Assembly (NCBI GenBank): GCA_031551765.1
Contig: JAVBNC010000123.1
Location: 1-39,836, forward strand
From: JAVBNC01 sp031551765
GTDB taxonomy: Bacteria; Desulfobacterota; Desulfovibrionia; Desulfovibrionales; Desulfovibrionaceae
Length of the DNA stretch: 39,836 nucleotides
Direction of reading: 5' to 3'
Shown piece by piece: positions 17,951-25,813 of the stretch. Under the pieces are notes generated by a model that was given only the letters and a program-made list of their open reading frames with translations, searched no databases and was not told where the DNA came from. Within the stretch, counting starts at the first letter, position 1. Each line of letters begins with the position of its first letter. Position numbers and translations under genes: made by a program.

Positions 17951-18184
17951 ATGGCGGTCATTATGGGCAGCGCCGCGCAACAGTCGGCCAGGAATTTGCT
18001 TCTTGACGTTCTGCGTCAGGAAATCCGCCAGGGCAATGTCAGCAGCACCAGTGAGATGATAGGTTATTTTATGGACGGCCTGCGGGTGGCGGAAAGCTAC
18101 AACAAGGCGGAGGCGTCCGTTCCCACGCGCCGCGTGGTCGCGCCGGAATTTTTGCAGGGTCTGATTTCCGACGAAAGCGCATAA
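17951..18184 (+). CDS. 77-aa hypothetical protein, sigma-28 regulated
   Basis: I do not recognise this protein. It is soluble and mostly helical by composition (about residues 5-57), with a short C-terminal segment PEFLQGLISDES. There is no signal peptide, membrane helix, cysteine or known motif. It is clearly expressed as a gene: AGGAGG stands ideally before the ATG, and a near-perfect sigma-28 promoter lies 30 nt upstream (17895-17921). That promoter implies expression with late flagellar, motor or chemotaxis genes. It might be a regulator, a chaperone or a FlgM-like anti-sigma factor, but the sequence does not show any of these. The next gene is convergent, so it is a single-gene unit. Confidence 0.75.
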   Translation: MAVIMGSAAQQSARNLLLDVLRQEIRQGNVSSTSEMIGYFMDGLRVAESYNKAEASVPTRRVVAPEFLQGLISDESA

Positions 18185-18220
18185 CCGCGCGTGAACCCAC
18201 CTCCCCTTCCTCCGACTTGC

Positions 18221-19138
18221 TTACCTGACCAAACGCTTCAGACTGGCCAGCTCTTCCGGGGACAGGTAGGCGCCCCGCTGGTAGAGAAATCCCCGCTGGA
18301 GATAGTCTTTGCCGTAGCGGCTGAAAGCCAGAAGGTGCACGCCCTTGATGGGCGCGTAGGGCGGGTGGCCTATCACCATTTTGTCCCGGGCGTCGCGCAG
18401 GGCGGCGGACGCGCCGCAGGCATAGTTGTGCACGGGGTCCAGCAGCAGAAGCATGCCGGAATCGTACAGCACGCGGTTCAGGCAGAGCTGCTCGGCGAAA
18501 TGGAGCACGTTCTTGTCCGCGCCGTACTCTTTGGCATAGACTTCGGCCACGGCTTCCGCCCAGCGCGCCCAGAGGGGGGAGCCGCCGTTGCAGGCGAAAA
18601 AGCCGGAATTCAGAATGGGCTTGCCGCAGAGGCGGTCAGCCGTGGCCGTATCGTACAGGGCGGAATACCAGCCGTGGGAGGCGTTGACGGCCGAGGACAG
18701 GTTGCGGTGCAGGCTGTAGCCGTAGTGATATTCCGGGCAGATGACCATGTAGTTGTTGGCGGCGGCCAGGGCGTCGGTAAAACCGGTGACGGCGTCCCGG
18801 CTCTGGACCCAGATATCTGTGTCGACCCAGACATAGCGGCCGTAGCCCGGCACGATGCGGGGCAGAAAGGGGCGGCAGAGCTGGGCGTCCGCGTAGCGGG
18901 GGAGCGCGGCGCTTTGCGGCAGGCTGATATACTCCTCCCGCGAAAAGGCGTGGGGCGTCACCTCCTGTTTGCGCAACCAGTCCAGAGAAGCGGGCTCGCA
19001 GCCGATATCGATGAAGTGCAGGTCAAAGACCAGGCCCGCGCGCAACGCGCCTTGCAGGCTTTCGCGCAGGGACAGGACCAGGCCCTTGGCCAGGGGCACG
19101 TAAGCTTCGTTGCAGGCGAAAACGACGGCTGTCTTCAC
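18221..19138 (-). CDS. glycosyltransferase, GT8-like GT-A fold
   Basis: The 305-residue protein begins with KTAVVFACNEAYVPLAKGLVL, the first strand and helix of a GT-A fold. A DxD motif follows in YVWVDTDIWVQ (about residue 100-110), used for metal and nucleotide-sugar binding. A later block PILNSGFFACNGG is typical of GT8-type enzymes. The start is GTG at 19138, preceded by AGGAGG and overlapping the heptosyltransferase stop as GTGA. The longer frame (to 19651) only overlaps the upstream gene. With a heptosyltransferase directly upstream it probably extends the lipopolysaccharide core or another cell-surface glycan; the sugar is unknown. Confidence 0.82.
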   Translation of the reverse strand: MKTAVVFACNEAYVPLAKGLVLSLRESLQGALRAGLVFDLHFIDIGCEPASLDWLRKQEVTPHAFSREEYISLPQSAALPRYADAQLCRPFLPRIVPGYGRYVWVDTDIWVQSRDAVTGFTDALAAANNYMVICPEYHYGYSLHRNLSSAVNASHGWYSALYDTATADRLCGKPILNSGFFACNGGSPLWARWAEAVAEVYAKEYGADKNVLHFAEQLCLNRVLYDSGMLLLLDPVHNYACGASAALRDARDKMVIGHPPYAPIKGVHLLAFSRYGKDYLQRGFLYQRGAYLSPEELASLKRLVR

Positions 19139-20214
19139 TGGGCCTCCTGGAACGCCGCGTGCCTGGCGGACAGTTTTTCCAGCACCACGGGCCAGACCAG
19201 GTCCGGCGTAAGCAGGCGCATGCAGTTGTGGTGGCCCAAGGGACACTCCTGCGGGCCGTGCAGGCCGCAGGGGCGGCAGTCCAGAGAGATTTCCAGGACC
19301 GAGGCGTGCTCCCCGCGCGGAAAAAACCCCAGGCGACGCACCGTGGGGCCGAAAACCGCCGCCACCGGCGTGCCCTGTGGCCAGGCCAGGTGCATGGGAC
19401 CGGAATCGTTGGTCAGGTAGCAGGAGAGGCGGCCCAGGCAGGCGGCCAGCTCCACCAGGGAAAGCGCGCCGGAAAGATCCAGCACCGCGTCCATGGCCCC
19501 GGCGGGCAGGCTTTGTTCCATAAGGCTTCGCACCTGGCGGGCGACGCTTTCTTCTCCCGGCCCGGCGAAAAGCATGACTTTGGCCCCTTCCGCCACGGCC
19601 CTGGCTGCCACGTCGGCGAAATATTCCGGAAGCCAGCGCTTGGTGCCCCAAATGGAGCCGGGGTGCACCCCCAGCACCGGGGCGTCAGCGGAACCGCGCA
19701 GCCCCTGAAAAAGCTCTTCGGCCTTGTCGCGCACCTCTTGCGGCAGAACGATGCGCGGCCATTTCTGGGCGGGAACGCCCAGCCCGAGGGGCAGCAGCAA
19801 CTGCTCCAGCCGCTCGATTTCCTCCAACTCCGCGAAACGGCGGTCCACAGTGTGGGTGTAAAACCAGGCGTTGAGCCGGGGCTGTTTGTACCCGATACGG
19901 ATTTTGGCGCTGCTCCAGCGGGCCAACAGCGCGCTGCGGGGGCTGGAATGGGCGGATACCCATAAGGAGTACCCTTCACGCCCCAAACGGCGGCCCAGGC
20001 GTAAGGTAGAGAGACCGCCAGCCTGCCCGCCGCGCTTGTCGTATTCAAATACCGCGTCAATGGCCGGGTGCGCGGCAAAGAGCGGGGCAAAGCCCCTGCG
20101 CACCCAAAAATGCAGGGCGGAGGCGGGGTAGGCCTCGCGCAGGGTCTGGATGAGGGGCAGGGTGAGCACGGCGTCTCCCAGGAAAGCCGTGTTCCATACG
20201 CAGATAGTGCTCAC
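19135..20214 (-). CDS. lipopolysaccharide heptosyltransferase family protein (GT9)
   Basis: The 359-residue GT-B fold protein matches the WaaC/WaaF/RfaF family that adds heptose to the lipopolysaccharide inner core from ADP-heptose. Marks are the N-terminal NTAFLGDAVLTLPLI glycine loop (about 8-22), VLGVHPGSIWGTKRW in the second domain (about 184-198), and CYLTNDSGPMHLAWPQGTPV with FGPT just after, the nucleotide-sugar site. The start is GTG at 20214, with a weak ribosome site. A downstream GT8-like gene is translationally coupled to it. It lies 80 nt after the selenoprotein gene on the same strand. Confidence 0.88.
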   Translation of the reverse strand: MSTICVWNTAFLGDAVLTLPLIQTLREAYPASALHFWVRRGFAPLFAAHPAIDAVFEYDKRGGQAGGLSTLRLGRRLGREGYSLWVSAHSSPRSALLARWSSAKIRIGYKQPRLNAWFYTHTVDRRFAELEEIERLEQLLLPLGLGVPAQKWPRIVLPQEVRDKAEELFQGLRGSADAPVLGVHPGSIWGTKRWLPEYFADVAARAVAEGAKVMLFAGPGEESVARQVRSLMEQSLPAGAMDAVLDLSGALSLVELAACLGRLSCYLTNDSGPMHLAWPQGTPVAAVFGPTVRRLGFFPRGEHASVLEISLDCRPCGLHGPQECPLGHHNCMRLLTPDLVWPVVLEKLSARHAAFQEAQ

Positions 20215-20294
20215 AGCGGTTCAATGTCCTTGCTATGCGGGGCAACGTCAGGGAAGGTAGTATCAGAATAGACGGGCCTGGGGAAGAAGAGAGG

Positions 20295-21236
20295 CTACTC
20301 CGGATCTTCCGGCACGGCCTTGAGCAGCGCTTCCATGGCCGGGTCCGCAGGGACTTCGCTGCCCAGCGGCAGCTCGCGCGCCGTGTAGGTGACGCCGGCG
20401 GCCCATTGAAAGGACGTGCCCGGCGCGGGCCAGCGCAGGATATCGATGACGGTGACGGCGCGGCCCTTGGTATCGGAACGCGCCCACAAGAGGCCGGGCC
20501 GCGCGGTGGATTCCTGGCCGGGAAAGCCCAGGCCCGGCCCGCCGCCCAGCAGAAGCTGGATAAAGCCGTCCAGACCCGGCAGGAGCATGCTTTCCGGGTA
20601 CATGCCCCAGGGCGAGACGGCGATAATGAAATCCGCCTTGCGCTGCAGGTTTCTGGCGGCAAGCAGCGCGGCGTCAAGCTGTTCCGGCGTGGGCGTGCCT
20701 TCCGGGCCTTTACCCGGCGGGAGCAGGATAAGCCCTATGGTTTTGTCGTCCGCCGGAAAGGTGCGGCTGACGGGCGCGGCTTCCGGGGCAACGGCGCGCG
20801 GCGGCAGGGCCTTGGCATAGGTATTGAACCAGGAAGCGGCGGCAGGCGAAAGATACACGCAGTTATACCCGAGCCGGGAGTAAGCCTTGAGAGCCAGGGA
20901 GGCCAGCGTGGCCGGGTCGGCCTTGGCCGGGGGAAGGAGCCTGTCCGGCAGGAACTCCCCGGGGCCGGCAAAGGCCAGGGTGGGGGCGCCTTCGGCGCGT
21001 AGTCGGGAAAGAAGACCGGCCCGCCGGGCCAGACCGCCGGAGGCGTTGCCGCCTCAGGTGGGGCAGGGGTGCAGATAACCCGCGCTTTCCGCCGTGTACA
21101 CGATGCGCAGCACCGGCCCATTCAAAAGCAGCGGCTTGGCCTGCGCGCCGCAAAAGGCAGCGCTCAGTCCTGAAAAAAGGATAGCGGCGCAGAGAGCGGC
21201 TGCATGGAGTGCGAAACGAAAGGGGCGCGCGGGCAT
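20295..21236 (-). CDS. selenocysteine-containing UshA-like secreted protein (in-frame UGA)
   Basis: Two open frames, 21236-21057 and 21053-20295, lie in the same phase and are separated only by a TGA at 21054-21056. Read through, they give 313 residues with selenocysteine at 61. A signal peptide (about 1-33) is followed by LRIVYTAESAGYLHPCPT-U-GGNASGGLARRAG. C58 and U61 form a C-x-x-U redox motif. The layout resembles the start of UshA-type metallophosphatases, including GGLARRA and the later Y-x-R-x-GYN block, but the metal-ligand motifs are absent. The UGA is followed after exactly 18 nt by GGUCUG in the loop of a hairpin, as in fdhF SECIS. No further stop occurs. Standard gene finders would report two fragments or a pseudogene. 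Function unknown, perhaps periplasmic thiol redox. Confidence 0.82.
21017..21056 (-). promoter_or_regulatory. bacterial SECIS element and UGA selenocysteine codon
   Basis: On the mRNA the UGA (21056-21054) is followed by 18 nt and then GGUCUG (21035-21030). CCGGC before the loop pairs with GCC-C-GG after it, with one bulged C, giving a five-pair stem under a 6-nt loop with a GGU. E. coli fdhF has the same distance and the same GGUCUG. An alternative hairpin (GAGGCG-GCAA-CGCCUC) overlaps the UGA itself. Confidence 0.75.
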
Positions 21237-21287
21237 AAGTAAAGACCGCTGCTGTGTGAGCGTCGTAAACGGCGCGGACAGCCCGGA

Positions 21288-21563
21288 TCAGTCGTTAAGA
21301 TATTCCTTGAGCTCTTTGCCGGCGCGGAAAAAGGGCAGGCGCTTGGGCTGCACGGTAACGGTCTGGCCGGTTTTGGGGTTGCGGCCGGTATACCCGTTGT
21401 AGTGCTTCAGCTTAAAGCTGCCCAGGCCCCGGATTTCCACGCGGTTGTCCGCTACCAGGGTTTTTTTTATACTGTCAAAAAAAGTGTTGACCACCAGAGT
21501 GGACTCTTCGACAGGCAGGATGCACTCATCAGCCAGGGCCTTAATGAGTTCGCTCTTGTTCAT
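21288..21563 (-). CDS. HU/IHF family DNA-binding protein
   Basis: The 91-residue nucleoid protein has the HU fold. An N-terminal helix pair carries MNKSELIKALADE. The VEIRGLGSFKLKHY strand is family-specific. The DNA-binding arm contains GRNPKTGQTVTVQPKRLPFFRAGKEL, with the conserved R-NP-TG pattern. HU or IHF cannot be separated safely by eye; an IHF-alpha-like form is possible. ATG 21563 has GGGGAG upstream. An open 389-nt region to the next gene holds its promoter. It stands 51 nt upstream of the selenoprotein gene on the same strand, so it may be co-transcribed with it. Confidence 0.92.
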   Translation of the reverse strand: MNKSELIKALADECILPVEESTLVVNTFFDSIKKTLVADNRVEIRGLGSFKLKHYNGYTGRNPKTGQTVTVQPKRLPFFRAGKELKEYLND

Positions 21564-21595
21564 GGGTGACTCCCCTTATTTTTTAACCTGCCGTA

Positions 21596-21624
21596 TATAT
21601 GACAGATATTTGCCGCAAATGCAA
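21596..21624 (-). promoter_or_regulatory. possible promoter of the HU gene
   Basis: On the minus strand TTGCAT (21624-21619) and CATATA (21601-21596) stand 17 nt apart in an AT-rich patch about 35-60 nt before the HU start. The match to consensus is modest. Confidence 0.3.
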
Positions 21625-21951
21625 GGGGAACTCCAGGTTTTTCGTCTGGTTGTATTTTTGCGTGCATTATTGAGCAACTGCAAAAGTATGCAACAGCATC
21701 TGTAGAGAGCGGGAAACACCGTTAGCAGAAGACTTTTCACAAAATGGTATCTCCTTGCACAAGAACCGGTATGGTGCGCTGGGCGAATATCGACAGATGT
21801 TGTCGGGATGACGATGGGAATGCCGCTTTCAGGCTTTTTCCAAAGACGGCTTGCGTGGTTGTTTCCCTCCTCTTGCTTCCCGCACGCATTTCAGCTAAGT
21901 TGCTATGGTCGCCGCCATTTTGGCGCACAATACCGGTACCGCGGGTCGTTC
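21625..21951. other. gene-free region between HU and the PilZ gene
   Basis: This divergent intergenic region contains no gene I can support. An in-frame extension of the PilZ gene back to 21808 has atypical residues and no ribosome site. I see no riboswitch, tRNA or clear promoter for the rightward gene. Confidence 0.5.
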
Positions 21952-23064
21952 ATGGATTCGTTTTTTTCCCCCCCCCTCCCGAAGGCGGAGGAAACCGGCA
22001 CCAGCCTGCGGCAGGTGCAACGGTTTTTTACCGAGGGGCTCACTTTTGACTCGATCATGCCTTGGGCCATCGGCCTGGGCTGCGTTATTGCCGCGCTTTC
22101 GCTCGCCCTGCTGGTCATTGCCGTCATTCACCGCCGCCGCCCCTACGTGCCCCAGGACTGGATCACCGATTCCAGGGAAATCGCCGCGCTGCTTGAAGCC
22201 GCTTTGGACCAGCGCGCCAAGTTCGAGTTGCGTTTCAGCGCCGGGCAGGGCGGCCGCAGGCCCGCGCTCCGTTGCGTGGGCGCCCGGCTGGAAGGACGCT
22301 TTCTGGTGCTGGAGGCCCTTGGCCTGAAAAAGCTGTCCGAAAGCTGGGTGGGCCGGCAGATGGATTGTTTTTTCCAGGTCACCATCAAGGGGAACACGCA
22401 GTACCACGCGTTTCATTCCTCCCTGGAGAGCATCCGCAGTGTCAACGACTACTGCTTTATCCGCGTCGCCGTGCCGGAGCGCATAGAGTCACGCCAGAAA
22501 CGCTCCTATCTGCGCATTGTCCCGCCGGAAGAATTTTTGCTCGGCGCGGCGCTGTGGCACAGCGAAGCCCTGCCCCCGGATTCGGAATATGAAAGCCTGG
22601 CCGCCTGGCCCAGGCCTTCGCTGGCCTTTCTGCCGGCCGTCACCAGCCAGATTCAGGTGCGCGACCTCTCCGCCGGCGGCGCCAGGATATATATCCCCCG
22701 TGATTGCCTGGCGGAAACCGCCCCGCACGTGAAGGCCACGGACCGGGTCATGTTCATGGTGGATCTCTGGGATCCTGACCGGAACAGGCGCATGCGCTGC
22801 TGGACGCTTTGCCGCGTGCAGAACCCCATGCTGGATTTTCAAACCCAGGGGCTGGAACTGGGCCTGCAATTCCTGGCTTGGGCCCGGCCCAGGGAAAGCG
22901 GGGAGGGCGGCCTTTTGGAATGGCTGCGCATGGCCCGCTCCGGGGAGATAGAGCCGCTGGGCAACTGGATCATGCGGCGGCATTTGGAATTGTTCCGGGA
23001 GGCGGAACAGGAACTCGGCAGTAGTCCCGCCAAGCCTCCCCTGGCGCGCGGCGCCGACGATTGA
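21952..23064 (+). CDS. membrane-anchored YcgR-like PilZ domain protein (c-di-GMP receptor)
   Basis: The 370-residue protein has an N-terminal membrane helix (about 36-59), then a YcgR-N-like (PilZN) beta domain (about 80-175) and a PilZ domain. The c-di-GMP site is visible as R181-Q-K-R184 in RQKRSYLR and D238-L-S-A-G-G, the RxxxR and D/NxSxxG elements. A long insert separates the two motifs. In YcgR this receptor slows the flagellar motor; here the membrane anchor implies action at the inner membrane. The ATG at 21952 (MDSFFSPPLP) gives a sensible N-terminus but has only a weak ribosome site. corC follows after 123 nt. The nearby GGDEF cyclase could supply the ligand. Confidence 0.82.
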   Translation: MDSFFSPPLPKAEETGTSLRQVQRFFTEGLTFDSIMPWAIGLGCVIAALSLALLVIAVIHRRRPYVPQDWITDSREIAALLEAALDQRAKFELRFSAGQGGRRPALRCVGARLEGRFLVLEALGLKKLSESWVGRQMDCFFQVTIKGNTQYHAFHSSLESIRSVNDYCFIRVAVPERIESRQKRSYLRIVPPEEFLLGAALWHSEALPPDSEYESLAAWPRPSLAFLPAVTSQIQVRDLSAGGARIYIPRDCLAETAPHVKATDRVMFMVDLWDPDRNRRMRCWTLCRVQNPMLDFQTQGLELGLQFLAWARPRESGEGGLLEWLRMARSGEIEPLGNWIMRRHLELFREAEQELGSSPAKPPLARGADD

Positions 23065-23187
23065 ACAGGCGGGCTCCGGTTCCGCCGGGCGATCTTGCGT
23101 TCACCCGGTGAGACGGATACTATAGAACAAGTGCGCGCTCCGGATATGATGCGCGCCGGCGGCAGACCAGCAACGGAGGAGATACCC

Positions 23188-24063
23188 TTGGACGGAGGCC
23201 CGGACAGTAGTCTCTGGCAGCGCATTGCCAAATTTTTTCACGGGAAAAATACCGATACGGTGGAGCAGGCCATCATAGAGGCCAGCGAAGAGGGGGAGCT
23301 GCAAAAGGAAGAGGGCTCCATGCTCCTCAGCGTCCTGCACCTGGACGAGCTCAAGGTGGAGGATATCATGACCCCGCGCACGGACATCGTCTGTGCGGAC
23401 GAAAACGTATCGGTGGCCGAAATAGTCGACCTCATCCTTTCCTCCGGCCATTCCCGCATCCCGATCTACCGGGAGAGCCGGGATAACATCATCGGCGTCA
23501 TTTACGCGAAAGACCTGCTGCGCCACGCCATGGATCCGGCTCTGCGCGGCAATCCGGTGACGGAAATGCTGCGGCCGCCCTTTTTCGTGCCGGAGAGCAA
23601 GAACGTTTTGGACTTGCTGCACGACTTTAAATCCAGCAAAAAGCACCTGGCCGTCATTCTGGACGAGTACGGCGGCACCGCGGGCATTGTCAGCATAGAA
23701 GACGTGCTGGAACAGATCGTGGGCGACATTGAGGACGAGCACGACACCCCGCGCGAAGAGGATATTCGCCTGCTGGAAGGCGGCGGAGTACTGCTTTCCG
23801 GCCGGGCCTACCTGGAAGACATGGTGGAACAGCTGGGCGTGGTCATCACTTCCGAGGATGTGGACACCATAGGCGGCTACCTTTGCCACGTGGCTGGCCG
23901 CGTGCCCCAGGCCGGGGAGCGCTTTACCATGGCGGGCAACAAATTCACCGTGGTGGAGGCGGACGCCAAGCAGATCCGCTCCATCCGCATGGAACCGGCT
24001 GCGGAAGAGGCGGAAAGCGCCCCCGAGAACGGCGCCCCCGCCAACACCCCGGCTCCCTCGTGA
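23188..24063 (+). CDS. corC: CorC/HlyC family CBS-domain protein
   Basis: The 291-residue cytosolic protein has two CBS domains and a C-terminal CorC_HlyC transporter-associated domain. The first CBS begins at VEDIMTPRTDIV. The second contains KHLAVILDEYGGTAGIVSIEDVLEQIVGDIEDE, the most conserved stretch. Family members are linked to magnesium/cobalt efflux and ribosome-related phenotypes, and the gene often precedes lnt, as here. I place the start at TTG 23188 because AACGGAGGAGA stands just before it and MDGGPDSSLWQRIAKFF is typical. Longer in-frame starts at 23095 or 23146 lack a ribosome site. The stop overlaps the lnt start as GTGA. Confidence 0.88.
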   Translation: MDGGPDSSLWQRIAKFFHGKNTDTVEQAIIEASEEGELQKEEGSMLLSVLHLDELKVEDIMTPRTDIVCADENVSVAEIVDLILSSGHSRIPIYRESRDNIIGVIYAKDLLRHAMDPALRGNPVTEMLRPPFFVPESKNVLDLLHDFKSSKKHLAVILDEYGGTAGIVSIEDVLEQIVGDIEDEHDTPREEDIRLLEGGGVLLSGRAYLEDMVEQLGVVITSEDVDTIGGYLCHVAGRVPQAGERFTMAGNKFTVVEADAKQIRSIRMEPAAEEAESAPENGAPANTPAPS

Positions 24064-25691
24064 CCCCCGCGCCCGAGTGGCTCACGGTGCCGGAACGCAA
24101 GGCGCTGTCCCGCATCATTCTCTGCTTGGCCCTTTTGGGCGCGGGCGGGCTGTTCCTTGGCTTTTGCAACCCTGTCGCGCAGTTTCCCCCTCTCGCGCTG
24201 TGCGCGCCGGCGGCCATGTGCCTCATGGCCCGGCTCTCCCGTACCAACTGGAACGCGTTTCACGCCGGGTGGCTGTGCGCCGCGCTGGGCCAGTCCGCCT
24301 GCCTGTACTGGCTGGCCGTGCCCATGCACGATTTCGGCGGGCTGCCCTGGATTGCGGCCGCCGTTTGCGTGCTGGCCCTGGGGGGCTATCTGGGGCTTTA
24401 CGGCGGGCTGTTCTGCCTGGGTTACAAGCTGATCCACCGCCACCTTCATCCCCTGGCCGCCAGCCTTTTGGCCGGGCTGCTCTGGGGCGGGCTGGAGCTG
24501 GCCCGTGGCTGGCTGTTCACGGGCTTTCCCTGGGTTTCCCTGTCCAGCGCTTTCGCGCCCTGGCCATTGTGGATACAGGGCGCGGCTTTGGTGGGGGCCT
24601 ACGGGCTTTCCGCTGTCTACGCCGCCCTGGCCGCCGCCCTGACGGAAGCCGCGCCCCTGCGTTTCATTCCCGGCCGAACGGCGCTGCCCGTGCGCCGCAA
24701 ACAGCGTCTCGCGGCTCTGGCCCTGGCGGTCCTGCTGTTCATCCCGCTCTACGTGTACGGCCTGCAGGCGTTGCGCGCGCCGCTGCCGCAAGGGGACGTG
24801 TTCCGCGCCGGGCTGGTGCAGGGCAACGTCAACCAGAACCAGAAGTGGGAACCCCGCTACCAGCAGCAGACGGTCAACCGCTATCTCTCTCTGTCCGAGC
24901 GGGCCGTGAATCCGGCCCTGGGCGTGGTCAAAGAGCCGGTGGATCTGCTGGTCTGGCCGGAAACCGCCATGCCTTTCTACTTTGAGGAAAACCGGGACCT
25001 GGCCGCCCAGATTACCGCTTTCTCGGACCACTTTAATGTGCCCGTGGCCTTCGGCGCGCCGGGCAAGGGGCGGCGGCCGGGCGGGGAAACCACCTACCAC
25101 AACCGGCTCTGGCTCTACACGCCGGATAAGCCGGGCCTTCAGTATAAGGACAAGGTGCACTTGGTGCCCTTTGGCGAGTACGTGCCCCTGAGCATCCCCC
25201 TGCCGTTCATCGAGTATTTCATGCAGGGCCTGGATTTCAGCCCCGGCGAGAGCGAGCGCCTGCTGCGGCTGGGCGGTAAAAAGGCCGGGGTGCTCATCTG
25301 CTACGAGGCCATTTTTCCGGAACTGGCGCGGCAGCAGGCCCTGGACGGCGCGGCCGTGCTTATCAACATCAGCAACGATGCCTGGTTCGGCCGCACGGCG
25401 GCGCCTATGCAGCATTTGCAGCTTACCGCCATGCGGGCCGCGGAAACAGGCCGCTACATCGTGCGGGCCACCAACACGGGCTACAGCGCGGTCATCGACC
25501 CCAGGGGCAGAATCCTGACCCACGGTACGCTGTTCCGGGCGGAAACCCTGGTGGTACCGGCCGCGTTCCAGGAAAAGGACACCCTGTTCACCCTGGGCAT
25601 GCCATACGTCAACGCCGTGCTGGTGCTCGGGCCGCTGCTTGCGTTGCTGCTCTGTTTTCTGCGGGAGCGCAGGACGCGCGAACTCGGGTAA
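24060..25691 (+). CDS. lnt: apolipoprotein N-acyltransferase
   Basis: Lnt adds the third acyl chain to diacylated lipoproteins in the inner membrane. The 543-residue protein has about six N-terminal membrane helices (to about 235), a nitrilase-like periplasmic domain and a last helix (about 515-535). The catalytic triad is visible: Glu301 in WPETAMPF, Lys365 in KVHLVPFGEYVP and Cys414 in LICYEAIFP. SNDAWFGRT downstream is also typical. The start is GTG 24060, overlapping the corC stop, so translation is coupled. A chagasin-like lipoprotein encoded at 33314 is one likely client. Confidence 0.94.
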   Translation: MTPAPEWLTVPERKALSRIILCLALLGAGGLFLGFCNPVAQFPPLALCAPAAMCLMARLSRTNWNAFHAGWLCAALGQSACLYWLAVPMHDFGGLPWIAAAVCVLALGGYLGLYGGLFCLGYKLIHRHLHPLAASLLAGLLWGGLELARGWLFTGFPWVSLSSAFAPWPLWIQGAALVGAYGLSAVYAALAAALTEAAPLRFIPGRTALPVRRKQRLAALALAVLLFIPLYVYGLQALRAPLPQGDVFRAGLVQGNVNQNQKWEPRYQQQTVNRYLSLSERAVNPALGVVKEPVDLLVWPETAMPFYFEENRDLAAQITAFSDHFNVPVAFGAPGKGRRPGGETTYHNRLWLYTPDKPGLQYKDKVHLVPFGEYVPLSIPLPFIEYFMQGLDFSPGESERLLRLGGKKAGVLICYEAIFPELARQQALDGAAVLINISNDAWFGRTAAPMQHLQLTAMRAAETGRYIVRATNTGYSAVIDPRGRILTHGTLFRAETLVVPAAFQEKDTLFTLGMPYVNAVLVLGPLLALLLCFLRERRTRELG

Positions 25692-25813
25692 TTCGTTATA
25701 CTTTTCCCGTTGACCAAAATGCGCTATACAGGGCATTAGTTCATGCTTCAATACAGCCGCGCGGCGGCCGCAACCGAAAGACGCCCCGCGCTTTCTTTAT
25801 CCATGGTGATTGT

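Noticed and set aside
20295..21236. Pseudogene explanation (nonsense mutation) for the split frame
   Set aside because: The stop lies exactly in a C-x-x-stop motif, the rest of the frame is intact, and a SECIS-like hairpin with fdhF spacing follows. A random nonsense mutation would not produce all three.
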